Program-made: the position numbers and the translations under genes
Notes under the pieces: generated by a model
What the model was told of the DNA's origin: nothing
What the model saw: only the letters and a program-made list of their open reading frames with translations
Databases searched by the model: none
Assembly (NCBI GenBank): GCA_949130495.1
Contig: OX422221.1
Coordinates: forward strand, 147,702,905-147,766,904
DNA length: 64,000 bases
Direction: 5' to 3'
Source: Sambucus nigra
Taxonomy: Eukaryota; Streptophyta; Magnoliopsida; Dipsacales; Adoxaceae
Shown here: one piece after another, positions 33,937 through 44,130 of the stretch
How positions within the stretch are numbered: the stretch's first letter is position 1
Layout: every line of letters starts with the position of its first letter

Positions 33937-34995
33937 GGAGGCCACTTTTCGATGAAAAAGACGGCCGCTAAAATTCTGCAATGTGGCCTTTATTGGCCCA
34001 TAATTTTTCGAGATGTAAACGATGCTTGCAAATCTTGCAATAGGTGCCAACGGATGGGATCCATTACTCGACGAGACATGATGCCTCTTACCCCTATACT
34101 CATTATTGAGATCTTCGACTGTGAGGGTATTGACTTCATGGGCCCTTTCCCCCCGTCCTTTGGTTTGCTATACATCCTTGTTGCGGTAGACTACGTTTCT
34201 AAATGGGTGGAAGCTATATCTACGAAGGCAAATGACAACAAAGTGGTGATAAAGTTCCTACAAGAACACATACTTTCCGGCTTCGGTGCGCCGAAAACGA
34301 TAATTAATGATAATGGCACACACTTTTGAAATAGGCCATTCGCGAAGCTAATGAGAAATTATGGTGTCGTTCACAAGGTTGGAACGACTTATCACCTGCA
34401 AACGAATAGGCAGGCCGAACTAGAGAATCGGGAAATTAAGAACATTCTTGAAAAGACCATGAATCCTATCCGAAAAGATTGGTCACTTAGATTGAACGAT
34501 TCGCTATGGGCCTATCGTACCGCATATAAGAATTAACTCGGCATGTCCCCTTTTCTCTTTGTGTATGGCAAACCTTTCCATCTTCTCGTAGAGCTAGAAC
34601 ACAAAGTGTATTGGGTGATTAAGCAATTGAATTATGCCATGGATAAGGCCGGTGAAGCCCGAAAGCTTCAATTAAATGATTTAGAAGAACTACGCAATGA
34701 TGCGTATGAGAATGCTAAAATTTCCAAAGAAAGGATGAAACTCGCTCACGATAACATCATTCGACGCAAAGAGTTTCTTCCCGGATAAAAAGTTCTTCTC
34801 TATAACTCTCGACTTCATCTATTTTCGGGCAAGTTGCGATCACGATGGTCTGGCCCGTTCGTAGTGAAGAATGTTTTCCCCCATGGAGCTGTTGAATTAG
34901 ACGATTTAAAAGGGGGAAATACATTCAAAGTGAATGGACAACGCATAAAGACATATCTAGAGGCGTGTGCGGAAGAAGTCGACACCGTCTGGTAG
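33937..34995 (+). pseudogene. pol: Integrase (Athila element B), remainder after the solo LTR
   Basis: The rest of the zinc domain (second His, then C-K-S-C-N-R-C-Q) starts directly after the CTTGT duplication. The catalytic core keeps Asp in [10 protein letters not shown], Asp in I-I-N-D-N-G-T and Glu in [10 protein letters not shown]. The C-terminal part has W-A-Y-R-T-A-Y, Y-G-K-P and R-W-S-G-P-F-V-V. Stops occur at 34327 (TGA), 34534 (TAA) and 34786 (TAA); the frame ends at TAG 34993-34995. The solo LTR severed the gene between the two halves of its zinc domain. Confidence 0.9.
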
Positions 34996-35294
34996 TCGGA
35001 CCCCGTTTACGGGGTAGAGTGAGCTGCTACAGCAAGGTCGTCGTACCCCCGACACGTATGGGGTGAGAGTCGTGTGTGTTGTGAGAGTTATGTGTGTAGT
35101 GAGCGTCGGTAGGACTAGGTTTCATTCGGGAAAAGCATTTTTGTGTTTCGGGAATTTTGAGTCAAAGGGCGTTGACCAGAGAAATTGAGAGGTTTTTTGT
35201 CCAGATTGATAGGGAGTAGGTTGTGAAAATAAAAATTTTCGGAGAAGAGAGATCGAAATTTAGTTCGGGGAAAATCCAGCCCAAAAACCCTGGG
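34996..35294 (+). other. Post-integrase spacer (Athila element B)
   Basis: No coding signal. It separates the pol end from the internal palindrome cluster and promoter-like region. Confidence 0.5.
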
Positions 35295-35420
35295 CCGGAC
35301 CGGTTCCTTTAATTTCAGGCTAGACCGGTCCCTTTAATTTTAAGGCGGACCGGTCCGCTAGACGAATTTTCTGAATATTAAAGTACCCGGACCGGTCCTC
35401 CCCTACCCCGGACCGGTCCG
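35295..35420. repeat. Internal palindrome cluster, CGGACCGGTCCG type (Athila, upstream of the env-position gene)
   Basis: Five units at about 35296 (CGGACCGGTTCC), 35322 (AGACCGGTCC), 35345-35358 (GCGGACCGGTCCGC, perfect), 35389-35398 (GGACCGGTCC, perfect) and 35409-35420 (CGGACCGGTCCG, perfect). This is the same palindrome as in the two LTRs of this element, but in unrelated surrounding sequence. Confidence 0.92.
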
Positions 35421-35596
35421 CCTTCTGCAGGTCTGAATTATCCCCTTCCCAAGATTCACCCCCTTCTCCCCAATCCCATTCATTCCCTCCAATCCGTTTT
35501 CCCTCCTCCCAACCCCAACCTTTCCCTCCCAAATTCACCCCCTTTTCCCTCTAAACCCTTTCCCTCCAATTCCAACCCCTACACTCCCCCTTCACC

Positions 35597-35604
35597 TATA
35601 AATA
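35597..35604 (+). promoter_or_regulatory. Putative internal TATA box for the env-position gene
   Basis: TATAAATA lies 177 bp after the internal palindrome cluster and 93 bp before the ATG at 35697. The sequence between the cluster and the ATG is C/T-rich, as in many plant leaders. The arrangement of cluster, TATA box and gene mirrors the LTR. Confidence 0.6.
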
Positions 35605-35696
35605 CACCCCACTACCCTCCCTTTATCTTCACACCTTCAACCCCAATCCTCTCTTCTCCCTCTCTAGTTTTCCAAGAAAAAATCCCTCTTGTTTCC

Positions 35697-36865
35697 ATGG
35701 CTCCACGCGTTTCCCCCACTAAGTATGACTCCACCGACATCCATCCCTACGGTCATGGCGAGTTCCACTCCCGCCAAGAGGAGCGATGGTGCCATCAGTT
35801 CTTCGGTTTGGATCGCAAACTCCATATGGAGCACGCTGTCCAATGGACCGGGCTGCCCAACTCCGTCACCGCCCTATTCATGGCTTGGAGCTGATGACGA
35901 TTCCTCAACGAACCCAATGAAGCGGTTTGGGCAATCGAAATCCGATCCTTTTATGGCACCCTAGTTCTGACGGGCCAATTCGAGGCCCAAGCTTTGTGGA
36001 TGGGAATGTCATCCCATTTTCTTTGGCTCTTCTCACGGCCCAGTTGGCCGAATTCGATGTTCCGGACGTTCAAGAATTCACCTATCCACGAAATGTCCCC
36101 CCGGTCAATAAGGATGTTATCATGGATCGCATTGCACCGAATGTGGCTTGGACGGGGCAAACCGTCGTCGTTGGACACCTTAACGAGAAGGCGCACTTCA
36201 CTTTTTAGATTGTGTACGCCAACATATTGCAAACGTCCAATGATTCCGCTATGCGGCCCCGGCAAGCCACTTTAACCTATCACCTCTTTGACCCCCACAC
36301 TTCCATCCATTTAGCCCGCACATTATACGCCGATATCATTAATTCGTCCTTTGATGAGAAGGGTACTACCCCACTTCCCTATGCCCGTTTGATCACTTCC
36401 ATCCTCAAGGATGCTGGCATAGTGGCACCGCTCGATCATACTCGCATTCTGTATCCTTTTGGACGAGGGACCAGCACTAAGAGTGCCAAACACCTTGCTG
36501 TCCTAAGGGCAAGGCGGGGAGGTGATAGTGAAGAAGAGGCTGCCTCAAGAGAGAGCGACGAGGAAGAAGAGGCAACTAGTGTGGATGTCGAGATGGGGGA
36601 TGTCGGTCCGGACGAAGAGTCGCCAGACGAAGAGGACGACCCAAATTTTGAGTGGGCGGGAAGCGACCTCTTAAACCGAATGGAGGAACTTGAAACGAAC
36701 TTTGGCAACTTTTTAACCGATTACCTCCGCGATACAAGCTTAATACTCCTCTTCTAATCGGACATCTATCGACGCCAAGGGGAGCCCAATGAGCCACTGC
36801 CATCCTATTACCATGACCCCTCTGGCCCCGACGTGCCCGGTTCTTCCCATCCCCCGCCCCAGTGA
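35697..36865 (+). pseudogene. Env-position gene of Athila element B (putative plant transposon protein), broken
   Basis: Starts M-A-P-R-V-S at a good ATG context (TTTCCATGG). Motifs include R-S-F-Y-G-T-L, then in a shifted frame V-I-P-F-S, V-Q-E-F-T-Y-P-R, L-T-Y-H-L-F, Y-A-D-I-I and Y-A-R-L-I-T-S-I-L-K-D-A-G. These resemble the domain named putative plant transposon protein, common after integrase in Athila elements. A strongly acidic stretch and a short coiled-coil-like segment follow. Stops near 35892 and at 36206 and 36755, plus a frame change near 36000, break it; the last TGA is 36863-36865. No signal peptide or membrane segment is evident, so calling it an envelope would be positional only. 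Confidence 0.65.
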
Positions 36866-38591
36866 AACTTGATGTGGTTCTACAGTTTTTACACAGTTTT
36901 TTTTTTTTTTCCTGTTCACATTTTGTATGCTTTTCCTTGTATTTGTACCACTGTCTTGTTTGTAATAAAAACTACATTTTCTCCATTTGTTTGTTTTATT
37001 TATCGCACTTATTATTTTTCCTTATTTAGATTTTCATCATTTTTGCTTGAGGACAATGCAAAAGTCTAAGTTAGGGGGGGTCACAAGTGCGTATTTCTAA
37101 AACTTCACAAATTTTCAAAAATGCCCAGAAATTTCCAAAAAAAAAAAAATCAGAAAATTCTGAAAAATTCAAAAATATTTTTGTTCAAAATAAATAAAAA
37201 TTGGAATTCAACTTTTTCAAAAATATCATTGAAAGTCGAATTGAACTCTCAAGTTGTAAAAATTCAACATACACAAAGCCGAAATTGACTAAAGATGGAA
37301 ATTGAGCGAAAATTGACGACTTAACGAATAAGTGTGGAGATTAACAAACCTGGTGTGATTCGAGCCTATCACTTTTTGTGAGTTTTTAAATCAATCCGAG
37401 TTAATTGTTAACTCAAAGTTCTTTTCAGGGCCTAAAAAGTCGTCAAGGATCTCAATCCTTTCATTTTGATCGGTTATGAAAGACGTGAGTGATATTGCCT
37501 TGAAAAATGCGCCAAAATCGATCTCTAAACTTAAATTCATCTCGAAACGCATATAGTAACACAATTGGTATTTTGGACAATGAAGTAGGCCCTCGTTTGT
37601 CACCCAAAAATATTGGCCATAAAAAGTAGTGAAAAATCACCCTTTTTTCAACCCAAATTGAGCTGAATAATTTTTCTCTTACGTTTGACAACCCGAAAAA
37701 TCCATAGCCCGAAATTATGAAAAATGGAAAAATTCAGAATTTAGTCTGAAAAGTGCATATAAAGGGGAAAGAAAAAAAATAGATATGCTCAACAAAAATA
37801 GCAAGAAAAGAACAGAAAAAAAATGAAATGAGCAATAGCCCGAAAAAAGTACATAAATGACTTTTCCAATTCCAACCTTCCCTACCATTTGTATTTTACC
37901 CAATATACCTTAAAACCCGAAAAAGTCCTAACCGAGTCTAAATGGCGAAATTGATTACAGCGTGGAGAGCTAATACACCAAAAGATAATACAGGAGATTA
38001 TGTGCGTGAATAAGTGGCACTGTTCCCGTTTTGAAAAATGCAATCTGTTGATGAGATCCTTTAACCATGAAATTTTCGTCTTTCTAATTATATGCGTGAT
38101 TTTGCGTCCATTATATTTACTCTTTATATCACGCATACCGAGAGAATAGCCACATTCCGAGTGATTCATTTGAGAGAGCACTCCGTGAGAATTCGAAATC
38201 AAAACAAATTTTCGGATAAGTAACGTAATGATCAAGAGGTGGAAATTGGCGGTTAAATTTCCGGCTTCGCACACACGCACTATGGTTTAAGACTTGTAAA
38301 TATGACTTGATGACGACTATTTTCAAGAAAAGTTTGAATTGCACAATTTTTAGGTATTTTGAATTTTTCTTTGAGTCGAATTTTGTGGGTATATTCACTG
38401 CAAACCCTCACGAGAGACAACTCGTCCTACTAGGGTGACCTAGGGGTTTAAAGGCTTGTTGCATACGCTAAATGCAACCGCTTTCCTGCAAAAAAGGTAT
38501 TCTATCCCAATAAAATGTTTTTCAAGAATTGAGCCTTGCTAGGATTCTTTTACATTGATTGGGATGCGCAAACTTCTAAGTTAGGGTGGTT
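36866..38591 (+). other. 3' untranslated region of Athila element B with two polypurine-like tracts
   Basis: Non-coding and AT-rich. CTAAGTTAGGGGGGG occurs at 37066-37080 and CTAAGTTAGGGTGGT at 38576-38590, the second directly before the 3' LTR. The GCTTGAGGACAATGCAAAAG context of the first is typical of Athila. Short open frames here show no domain. Confidence 0.75.
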
Positions 38592-40162
38592 TGATTAGGC
38601 ATAAATTCTTCCTAATTTATCCCTTAATTTAGGTACTTTTAACACCTCGAACAAAGTAATCGATTTGACTTTATCTCATAATCTTGCTACTAACTAATCC
38701 TAACGAGTACACCGAGCATCTGATATTTCGTAGTGATTTTACAGGTATTTGATGTCAAGAAACGGAAGAAGGAAATCGGAAGAATCAAGAAAGACAAGAA
38801 GGAAAGTCAAAAGGGCAAAAGTGTAATTTCTACCGGGAGTTCGGATGAGGTACCTAAGAGAAGTTGAAGATATCACATTCATGAGCACATAGGAAAGTCA
38901 ATCGGAGTCCCGAAACAAAAGATATGAGCAGTCAAAGTTGAAAAAAAAAAGTCAAACAGGCAGACCGGTCCGCCCCTGGCCTGGACCGATCCGCGTTGCA
39001 AACTCCAGTAGACCTCGGATCGAAAGCAAACCGAAGAAGTTGACAAATAAAATAACTGGTCCGCTCCCGGACCGGTCCGCCTAGAAATAAAAAGAATCGA
39101 TCTGCTTGGGAAGCAGACCGGTCCGCCTAAGGCCCGGACCGGTCCGGCTATCGAGATTTCCAAATCTTATCTGCTCCGAAAAAGAATCCTTGTGCAGCTG
39201 AAACTCTTGAATTATTATAGGGTATAAAAACCCATTTTTATTATTATAATAAGGATTGAGAATTTTTGTTTGTTTTTCATTCTTTTTCAGAAACCCTAGT
39301 TTAGGTATAATTTACAGTTTAATTCCAAAGATTGAAGGTTATTTTCAGAATTCTGTATTCTTCATTGCTGTTGTCTCTCCTTGGGTAAAAATTAGTGAGT
39401 TATTTCCTCTCTTCAATTCTGTTCTACATCATTCCACAACTTTTCTTTAGATTAATCATGAATTCCTGCACATTAAACACTGTTTTTATTATTTTCAGCA
39501 TGCTAGGCTAGATTTTCTAAGGCCGGGATACATGAACCCAGTCTGATGTGTTAGTTAAGTGTGTATAACATTAATCCTCTGAATTTAGTTATTGATTACG
39601 ATCGTATTGCGTAGAAACACAACAATTGTAGATCTTTATATCTCGTTTGCCTCTGGGTAACCGGGATGATTTAGAATGCAATTCGATGACTATCGCGATA
39701 CCAAGTTACTCGTCCTCAGATTAAGTATGACGCGGGCTTGAACCTCATATACGTAATGCTTGGGAGTACTAAAATCCGAGTCAAATTAATTAGTTAAAAT
39801 TACGATTAATATTATAACTGCAATACACTAGGGTTGGGGGATTGTATTCTCGTCCTGTTTTTCTCATCACTTAGTTAAAGGTTTCAAATCATTTTTCAAT
39901 CATATTTTAGCTAACTTAGTCTAATTTCATCTTTTCATAATTGCACAATTGCATCGAGTTTAATCAATTCCAAAACCAAGACATTTTTCATTTCTTTTTA
40001 GAGTCAGAGTTAGGATTCCTTCGTCTTTTCCCGTCATCACAACTTCGTTGTCTTAGTTCCTTGAGGATCGATACCCGACTTACTGGGATTATTACTTGAG
40101 CGACAGACTTGCACTTGAGCCTAGAGAGAACGCATTTCTGAGACACATTTTCAGTCGCGTCA
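38592..40162 (+). repeat. 3' LTR of Athila element B
   Basis: Matches 24531-26111 over its full length, with the TATA box at 39223-39230, and ends CGCGTCA before the ATGAG duplication. Confidence 0.93.
38963..39147. repeat. Palindrome cluster, CGGACCGGTCCG type (Athila 3' LTR)
   Basis: Perfect units at 38963-38972, 39068-39079, 39116-39125 and 39134-39147 (CCGGACCGGTCCGG, 14 bp). Degenerate units lie near 38983, 39055 and 39095. Several units that are perfect here are mutated in the 5' LTR and the reverse. Confidence 0.92.
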
Positions 40163-40444
40163 ATGAGTCTGTTGACCGACAGCATATTCGGTCCCTTATT
40201 GTATACTTAATGTGTATGTAGTATAATTTCTTTTGGGTTTCCACTTTCTTTTTAAATTGGGATGTGTAAATTCTTTCCTTAACTTTAAAACCAAAATTTT
40301 TTGGCAACCCGTTTTTCTGAAATATTGAGTGGTTATCCTGTATACTTTTTATTTTGTTGTGATGCTGAGAATTATTCCATCCATGATTCCTGTTATATTG
40401 GAGTATTGGGTTGTCCACCCCATATTTTGGTGAGCGAGTTATCA
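40163..40444 (+). repeat. 5' LTR of element C, part 2
   Basis: Continues the alignment with the 3' LTR (48536-48818) directly after the ATGAG duplication. Its end has decayed to GAGTTATCA. Confidence 0.88.
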
Positions 40445-40448
40445 TAGA

Positions 40449-40460
40449 TGGTATCAGAGC
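40449..40460 (+). other. Primer binding site, tRNA-iMet (element C)
   Basis: TGGTATCAGAGC four bases after the 5' LTR end; the common primer of chromovirus-type elements. Confidence 0.85.
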
Positions 40461-40873
40461 ATCAGGTTCTAGAGTTCTTAGGAGTCTGCGTTGTAAGGAC
40501 ACAAATTTCCAATTGAGTCCATATATAGTTTTGGCTCAATTCCGGACAAAAACATTTATTCATAAGATAGTATTTATTGTAATATTCTCAAGCCTATGAA
40601 GTGTATGTTGAAGACGTAGCGGCAAAGAATTTAAAGCTTCATCAAAATGCCGGTTTGTGTGCCTCGTTTCTACGTCATCAACTAAGGTTCCATGCTCCCA
40701 AGGTATGAATGTAATTATATGTATATAGGAGCTTGGAACAATTTGTATTGGGTGTTAGGTTAATAAAAACTGCATTTTATTTTTCAGAAAGAATCTATTA
40801 GAAACTTAAAAATAAGTATATAAAAGTTTATAAAAGTTTCTGGGCCAAAATCGAATTTTACAAAATTTCTGGA

Positions 40874-41097
40874 CGTTCGTTAGAAATATCGTTCGAACGA
40901 GTTTTGTCGTTCGAACCAGGTTCGTTCGAACGAGTTTTGCCAACGACCCTAACTGGACAGTCGTTCGATATGTCGTTCGATGTGTCGTTCGAACGAATGT
41001 TCGTTCTAACGAGATATCTAACGAACTTCTAACGAGCCCAGGATGGTCACTCGTTAGAAGTCTCGTTCGAACGAGAATCACGTTCGTTCGAACGAAC
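40874..41097. repeat. Palindrome cluster, TCGTTCGAACGA type (Copia LTR)
   Basis: About a dozen units. Perfect ones are 40889-40900 (TCGTTCGAACGA), 41061-41076 (TCTCGTTCGAACGAGA, 16 bp) and 41082-41097 (GTTCGTTCGAACGAAC, 16 bp), plus near-perfect copies at 40921 and 40984. A companion half-motif TCTAACGAG, or CTCGTTAGA in reverse, occurs near 41003, 41017, 41026 and 41050. Confidence 0.93.
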
Positions 41098-41354
41098 TTC
41101 CAGCGGGAACAATTATTTGGCAGTTTTTTGCAGTTTTTCCCCACTCCTCCACTTGATTTTCAACCAACATTTTTCATACTGTATTATGTGCGGGAAACAC
41201 ATTTTCCAAGATAACTTTTCCAACTTAGTTTATCTCCTAGAGAGAATTTGAGAGCAAAAATATTTTTAGGAAAATGTTCATGTTTTGAGTGTATTTCTTC
41301 CAAGAAAAATTTCATACACACTCTAGTTTACACCCAATTGTTTATCCAAGCTTC

Positions 41355-41364
41355 TATATATATA
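41355..41364 (+). promoter_or_regulatory. TATA box of the Copia LTR
   Basis: TATATATATA about 260 bp after the palindrome cluster. Confidence 0.55.
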
Positions 41365-42120
41365 CATATCCTTACTTGGAGTTTTTGGCACCGGTTTTCT
41401 CTACCGATTTCAAGAGACGTTTCGGGTTTGCTTCTACACCCCATCACAAAGAAGACCTTTGTTGAGATTCTACCCGTTTGGAGAAAGGCTCCATGTTCGG
41501 GTGACGGTGACCGTTTAAAGTCCTATCGGTGTATTCCGAGACCACGGTGGAGCTCCATTGGTTATTCGCTAATTGGAGGTTGATACAAGAAGGAGCATCA
41601 CGGCTTGAGAGGGTTCGAGTTTAGGAAGTAAGTCTTTTGTCTTGTATTTTGTAATACCATTTTTAGTGGATTTGAGGCTAGGGCCGTCCCGAGGTTTTTT
41701 TTCCCGTTAGTGGGTTTTTCCTCGTATATCGCGGTGTAGTGTGAATGTTTATTTTATCTTGCTCTTATCACTTAGAACGCATGCTAGATTAATTTCAAGA
41801 TAAAATTTGGTTTTACAATCACACTCATTTAATTTGGGACTTAAATTAAATATTGGGTTAATTTGGTTTATTCAAGTCATTTGCTAAAATTGGTTTCGCC
41901 TAACTTTGGATAATTGTTAATTATGACTTAGGCATATTCTAGGACTTGAATTATGTTGTTTTAATTTGTTTCTTATGATATTAAAACCCGGCCTTGTCTT
42001 GTTTTGTTGAACCATCACTTATTATACGCTTCCGCATTTACTTAAAAGGAAATTAAATCTTTTTAATTGGTATTATTATTAATCACCGGGGATCCAACTT
42101 CCGTTTCCGCTCTTTCAAAT

Positions 42121-42133
42121 TGGAATCAGAGCC
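42121..42133 (+). other. Primer binding site of the Copia insertion
   Basis: TGGAATCAGAGCC, one base different from the tRNA-iMet site TGGTATCAGAGC, placed 3 bases after the LTR end and 48 bp before gag. Confidence 0.75.
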
Positions 42134-42180
42134 AAAAACGATAAATTATTTCGTTAAGATCCTTTAATTTTTGGCTAAAT

Positions 42181-44130
42181 ATGGATTTTTCCCCATTTTC
42201 AAAATTTCCTATTTTTGATGGTTCAAACTACGCGTATTGGAAAGCGCGAATGAAATCGGCACTTAAATCTATCGATGAACGTGTTTGGATGTCTGTTGTT
42301 AACGGTTGGACCCCACCAACACATTTAAGTGAAAATGTACATGTTCCCAAACCCGTTGATAGATGGACTGAAAATGAGTTTAAGCTAGCAAATTTTAATT
42401 CCCGTGGTTTAAACGCCTTATTTAGCGCTGTCACACCGGATGAATTCCGACGTATTATGACGTGTGAAACCGCTAAAGAAGCTTGGGATATTTTACAATT
42501 AACTCATGAAGGAACGAGTGTCGTTAAAGCTTCAAAACTCCAAAACCTCACCACTCAATTTGAAACTATCAAAATGGATGAAAAAGAAACTTTTGATAAA
42601 TTTTATGCTAGACTTTCTGATATTGTCAATTCATCCTTTAACTTGGGAGAGAAAATACCTGACGACCGTGTTGTAAAGAAAATTTTGAGGTCACTACCCG
42701 ATAGATTTATTCCAAAGGTGACCGTCTTAAATTCTTTACCCACTTTAGCCTCTACGAAATTAGAAGAGCTTGTAGGTGATTTACAAACCTATGAACTAGA
42801 TATGTTTCCCTCTAAAACTGAAAAGAAAATTGAAAAGGGCGTTGCTTTAAAAGCCCGCAAAGAGGTTAAACAAGTAGTAGAGAGAGATAGTGATAGTGAC
42901 TCGGAAGATATGGCTTTGTTTGCTCGTAAATTTAGAAAATTTCTTAAATTTAACAAAGATAAAGTTAAAAATGATTTTAAGAAATTTGAATCTTCTAAAC
43001 ATGATAAAAACGAGAAGATTTCTAAAGCCGATAAGATCCCTAAACCTAGTAATGAAAATATTGATAGGGACGAGTCTAATAAATGTTTTGGTTGTGAAGG
43101 TTATGGCCATAGGGCTTTTGAGTGCCCCACTAAACTAAGGAAAGAGGGTAAACGACCCGTTTCATATAATGCGACCCTTAGTGATAGTGATAAGGAAGAG
43201 AAGCCCGATTCCCCCACTAAGAAAAATTTTGTGGCTTTTATGGCTAGACATGTGAGTGATAATGAGAACTCATCGGATGATGAAATTATAGCACATGCCA
43301 CTTCCAAGGTCATTGTACATGATTCTCTTATTTTTGATGATAGTGAGAGTGAAGAAGAAAGAGAGAGTGAAAATGAAGAAGAGGTTGATATGAGTGAACT
43401 TCAAAATGCTTTTCATGAATTATATAAGGAATCTATTAAATTGAAAAGAGCTAATTTGAAGTTAGAAGCGAGTCTAAGAGAGAGTGTCAAGGTCATTGAT
43501 GAAAGTGCCTTAATAGAAGACCTTAGGTCACATGAGAGAACTCTTCAAGAGAAGCTTAACTATGTAGAAGGCGAGAGAGATAGCCTTAGGGGTTTAATGG
43601 AATCCTTGAAAAAGGAGCTTCTTGGTTTTGAAGAGCGAAATGTTTTACTAGAATCTCAAATTTTAGAATTGGAAAATAAAGTAAAAGATTCTAGTAATGT
43701 CAAATTTGATTTGGAGTGTCGTTCGGAAAAACTAGATAAATTGTTAGGAACGGTCCAAATTAAAAATGACACTTTTGGTTTAGGCTTCAATTCTTGTAAT
43801 GATTTTAACCCTAAAGTCAAAACCAATGTTTTAGGAGAATCTTCTAGGAATGCATTTAATGATCACTCCGTAGATAAATCTTTTCGACATATTCTTACTT
43901 GTACTCATTGTGGTCGAAAAGGTTATCTTAGGAAATTTTGTTTAGATCTTAAACGAATTCCTAGAAAATCCCATAGTAAAGTAACCACGATAACTAACGT
44001 TCCTACACCCCAAGATAGTAATTCTTCATTAATTTGGGTTAGGAAATCCGACTTGGTTGCCTTACAAAATAGGGATTTTGATTCTCATTTACTTTCACAT
44101 GCTTCCTCCCTTACTAAATCTAAAGGATAA
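42181..44130 (+). CDS. gag: Copia-type gag, intact 649-residue reading frame without pol
   Basis: Residues about 1-215 are a Copia gag (UBN2/DUF4219 type): F-D-G-S-N-Y-A-Y-W-K-A-R-M, A-K-E-A-W-D-I-L, S-K-L-Q-N-L-T-T-Q-F-E and L-R-S-L-P-D-R-F. A Lys-rich linker precedes a zinc knuckle C-F-G-C-x4-H-x4-C at residues 302-315. An acidic region and a coiled coil (about 405-505) follow. A second knuckle near 574-587 has Tyr at 582 in place of His. The size and coiled coil suggest the SIRE/Maximus group. No protease, integrase or RT follows: the frame ends at 44130 and the sequence returns to decayed gypsy. It is the longest open frame in the window, which is notable in a region full of stops. Whether it is expressed cannot be judged. 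Confidence 0.88.
   Translation: MDFSPFSKFPIFDGSNYAYWKARMKSALKSIDERVWMSVVNGWTPPTHLSENVHVPKPVDRWTENEFKLANFNSRGLNALFSAVTPDEFRRIMTCETAKEAWDILQLTHEGTSVVKASKLQNLTTQFETIKMDEKETFDKFYARLSDIVNSSFNLGEKIPDDRVVKKILRSLPDRFIPKVTVLNSLPTLASTKLEELVGDLQTYELDMFPSKTEKKIEKGVALKARKEVKQVVERDSDSDSEDMALFARKFRKFLKFNKDKVKNDFKKFESSKHDKNEKISKADKIPKPSNENIDRDESNKCFGCEGYGHRAFECPTKLRKEGKRPVSYNATLSDSDKEEKPDSPTKKNFVAFMARHVSDNENSSDDEIIAHATSKVIVHDSLIFDDSESEEERESENEEEVDMSELQNAFHELYKESIKLKRANLKLEASLRESVKVIDESALIEDLRSHERTLQEKLNYVEGERDSLRGLMESLKKELLGFEERNVLLESQILELENKVKDSSNVKFDLECRSEKLDKLLGTVQIKNDTFGLGFNSCNDFNPKVKTNVLGESSRNAFNDHSVDKSFRHILTCTHCGRKGYLRKFCLDLKRIPRKSHSKVTTITNVPTPQDSNSSLIWVRKSDLVALQNRDFDSHLLSHASSLTKSKG

Larger units (their letters stand above)
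24531..40162 (+). mobile_element. Athila-type Ty3/gypsy retrotransposon (element B), split by a solo LTR
   Basis: Bounded by TGATTATGCA and CGCGTCA with target duplication ATGAG at 24526-24530 and 40163-40167. LTRs are 24531-26111 and 38592-40162. The primer site TGGCGCCATTGCGAGGGA after a short spacer, the long pol, and an extra gene after integrase preceded by its own TATA box are Athila features. Removing the solo LTR at 30819-33931 leaves about 12.5 kb. Gag-pol carries many stops and at least two frameshifts, so it is inactive. Confidence 0.92.
40606..42117 (+). repeat. Copia-type LTR inside element C (left end uncertain)
   Basis: The right end (CTCTTTCA) is fixed by the primer site TGGAATCAGAGCC at 42121 and the Copia gag that follows. 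The left end is placed at TGTTGAAGAC (40606) but could be as late as TGTTAGGTTA (40753). No matching right LTR or target duplication was found. It holds a palindrome cluster at 40874-41097 and a TATA box at 41355. Confidence 0.65.

Noticed and set aside
35320..35538. Gly/Trp-rich minus-strand open frame near the internal Athila promoter
   Set aside because: It is the reverse reading of the CCCT-rich leader and palindrome cluster.
35697..36865. True envelope protein in the Athila element
   Set aside because: No signal peptide, transmembrane segment or furin-like site is visible; it fits the putative plant transposon protein family better.
40874..41097. CRISPR-like array suggested by repeated short palindromes
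   Set aside because: Units are 10-16 bp, irregularly spaced and in both perfect and partial forms, in plant LTR DNA with no cas genes.
40449..42133. tRNA genes suggested by TGGTATCAGAGC and TGGAATCAGAGCC
   Set aside because: These are primer binding sites next to LTR ends; no cloverleaf can be formed around them.
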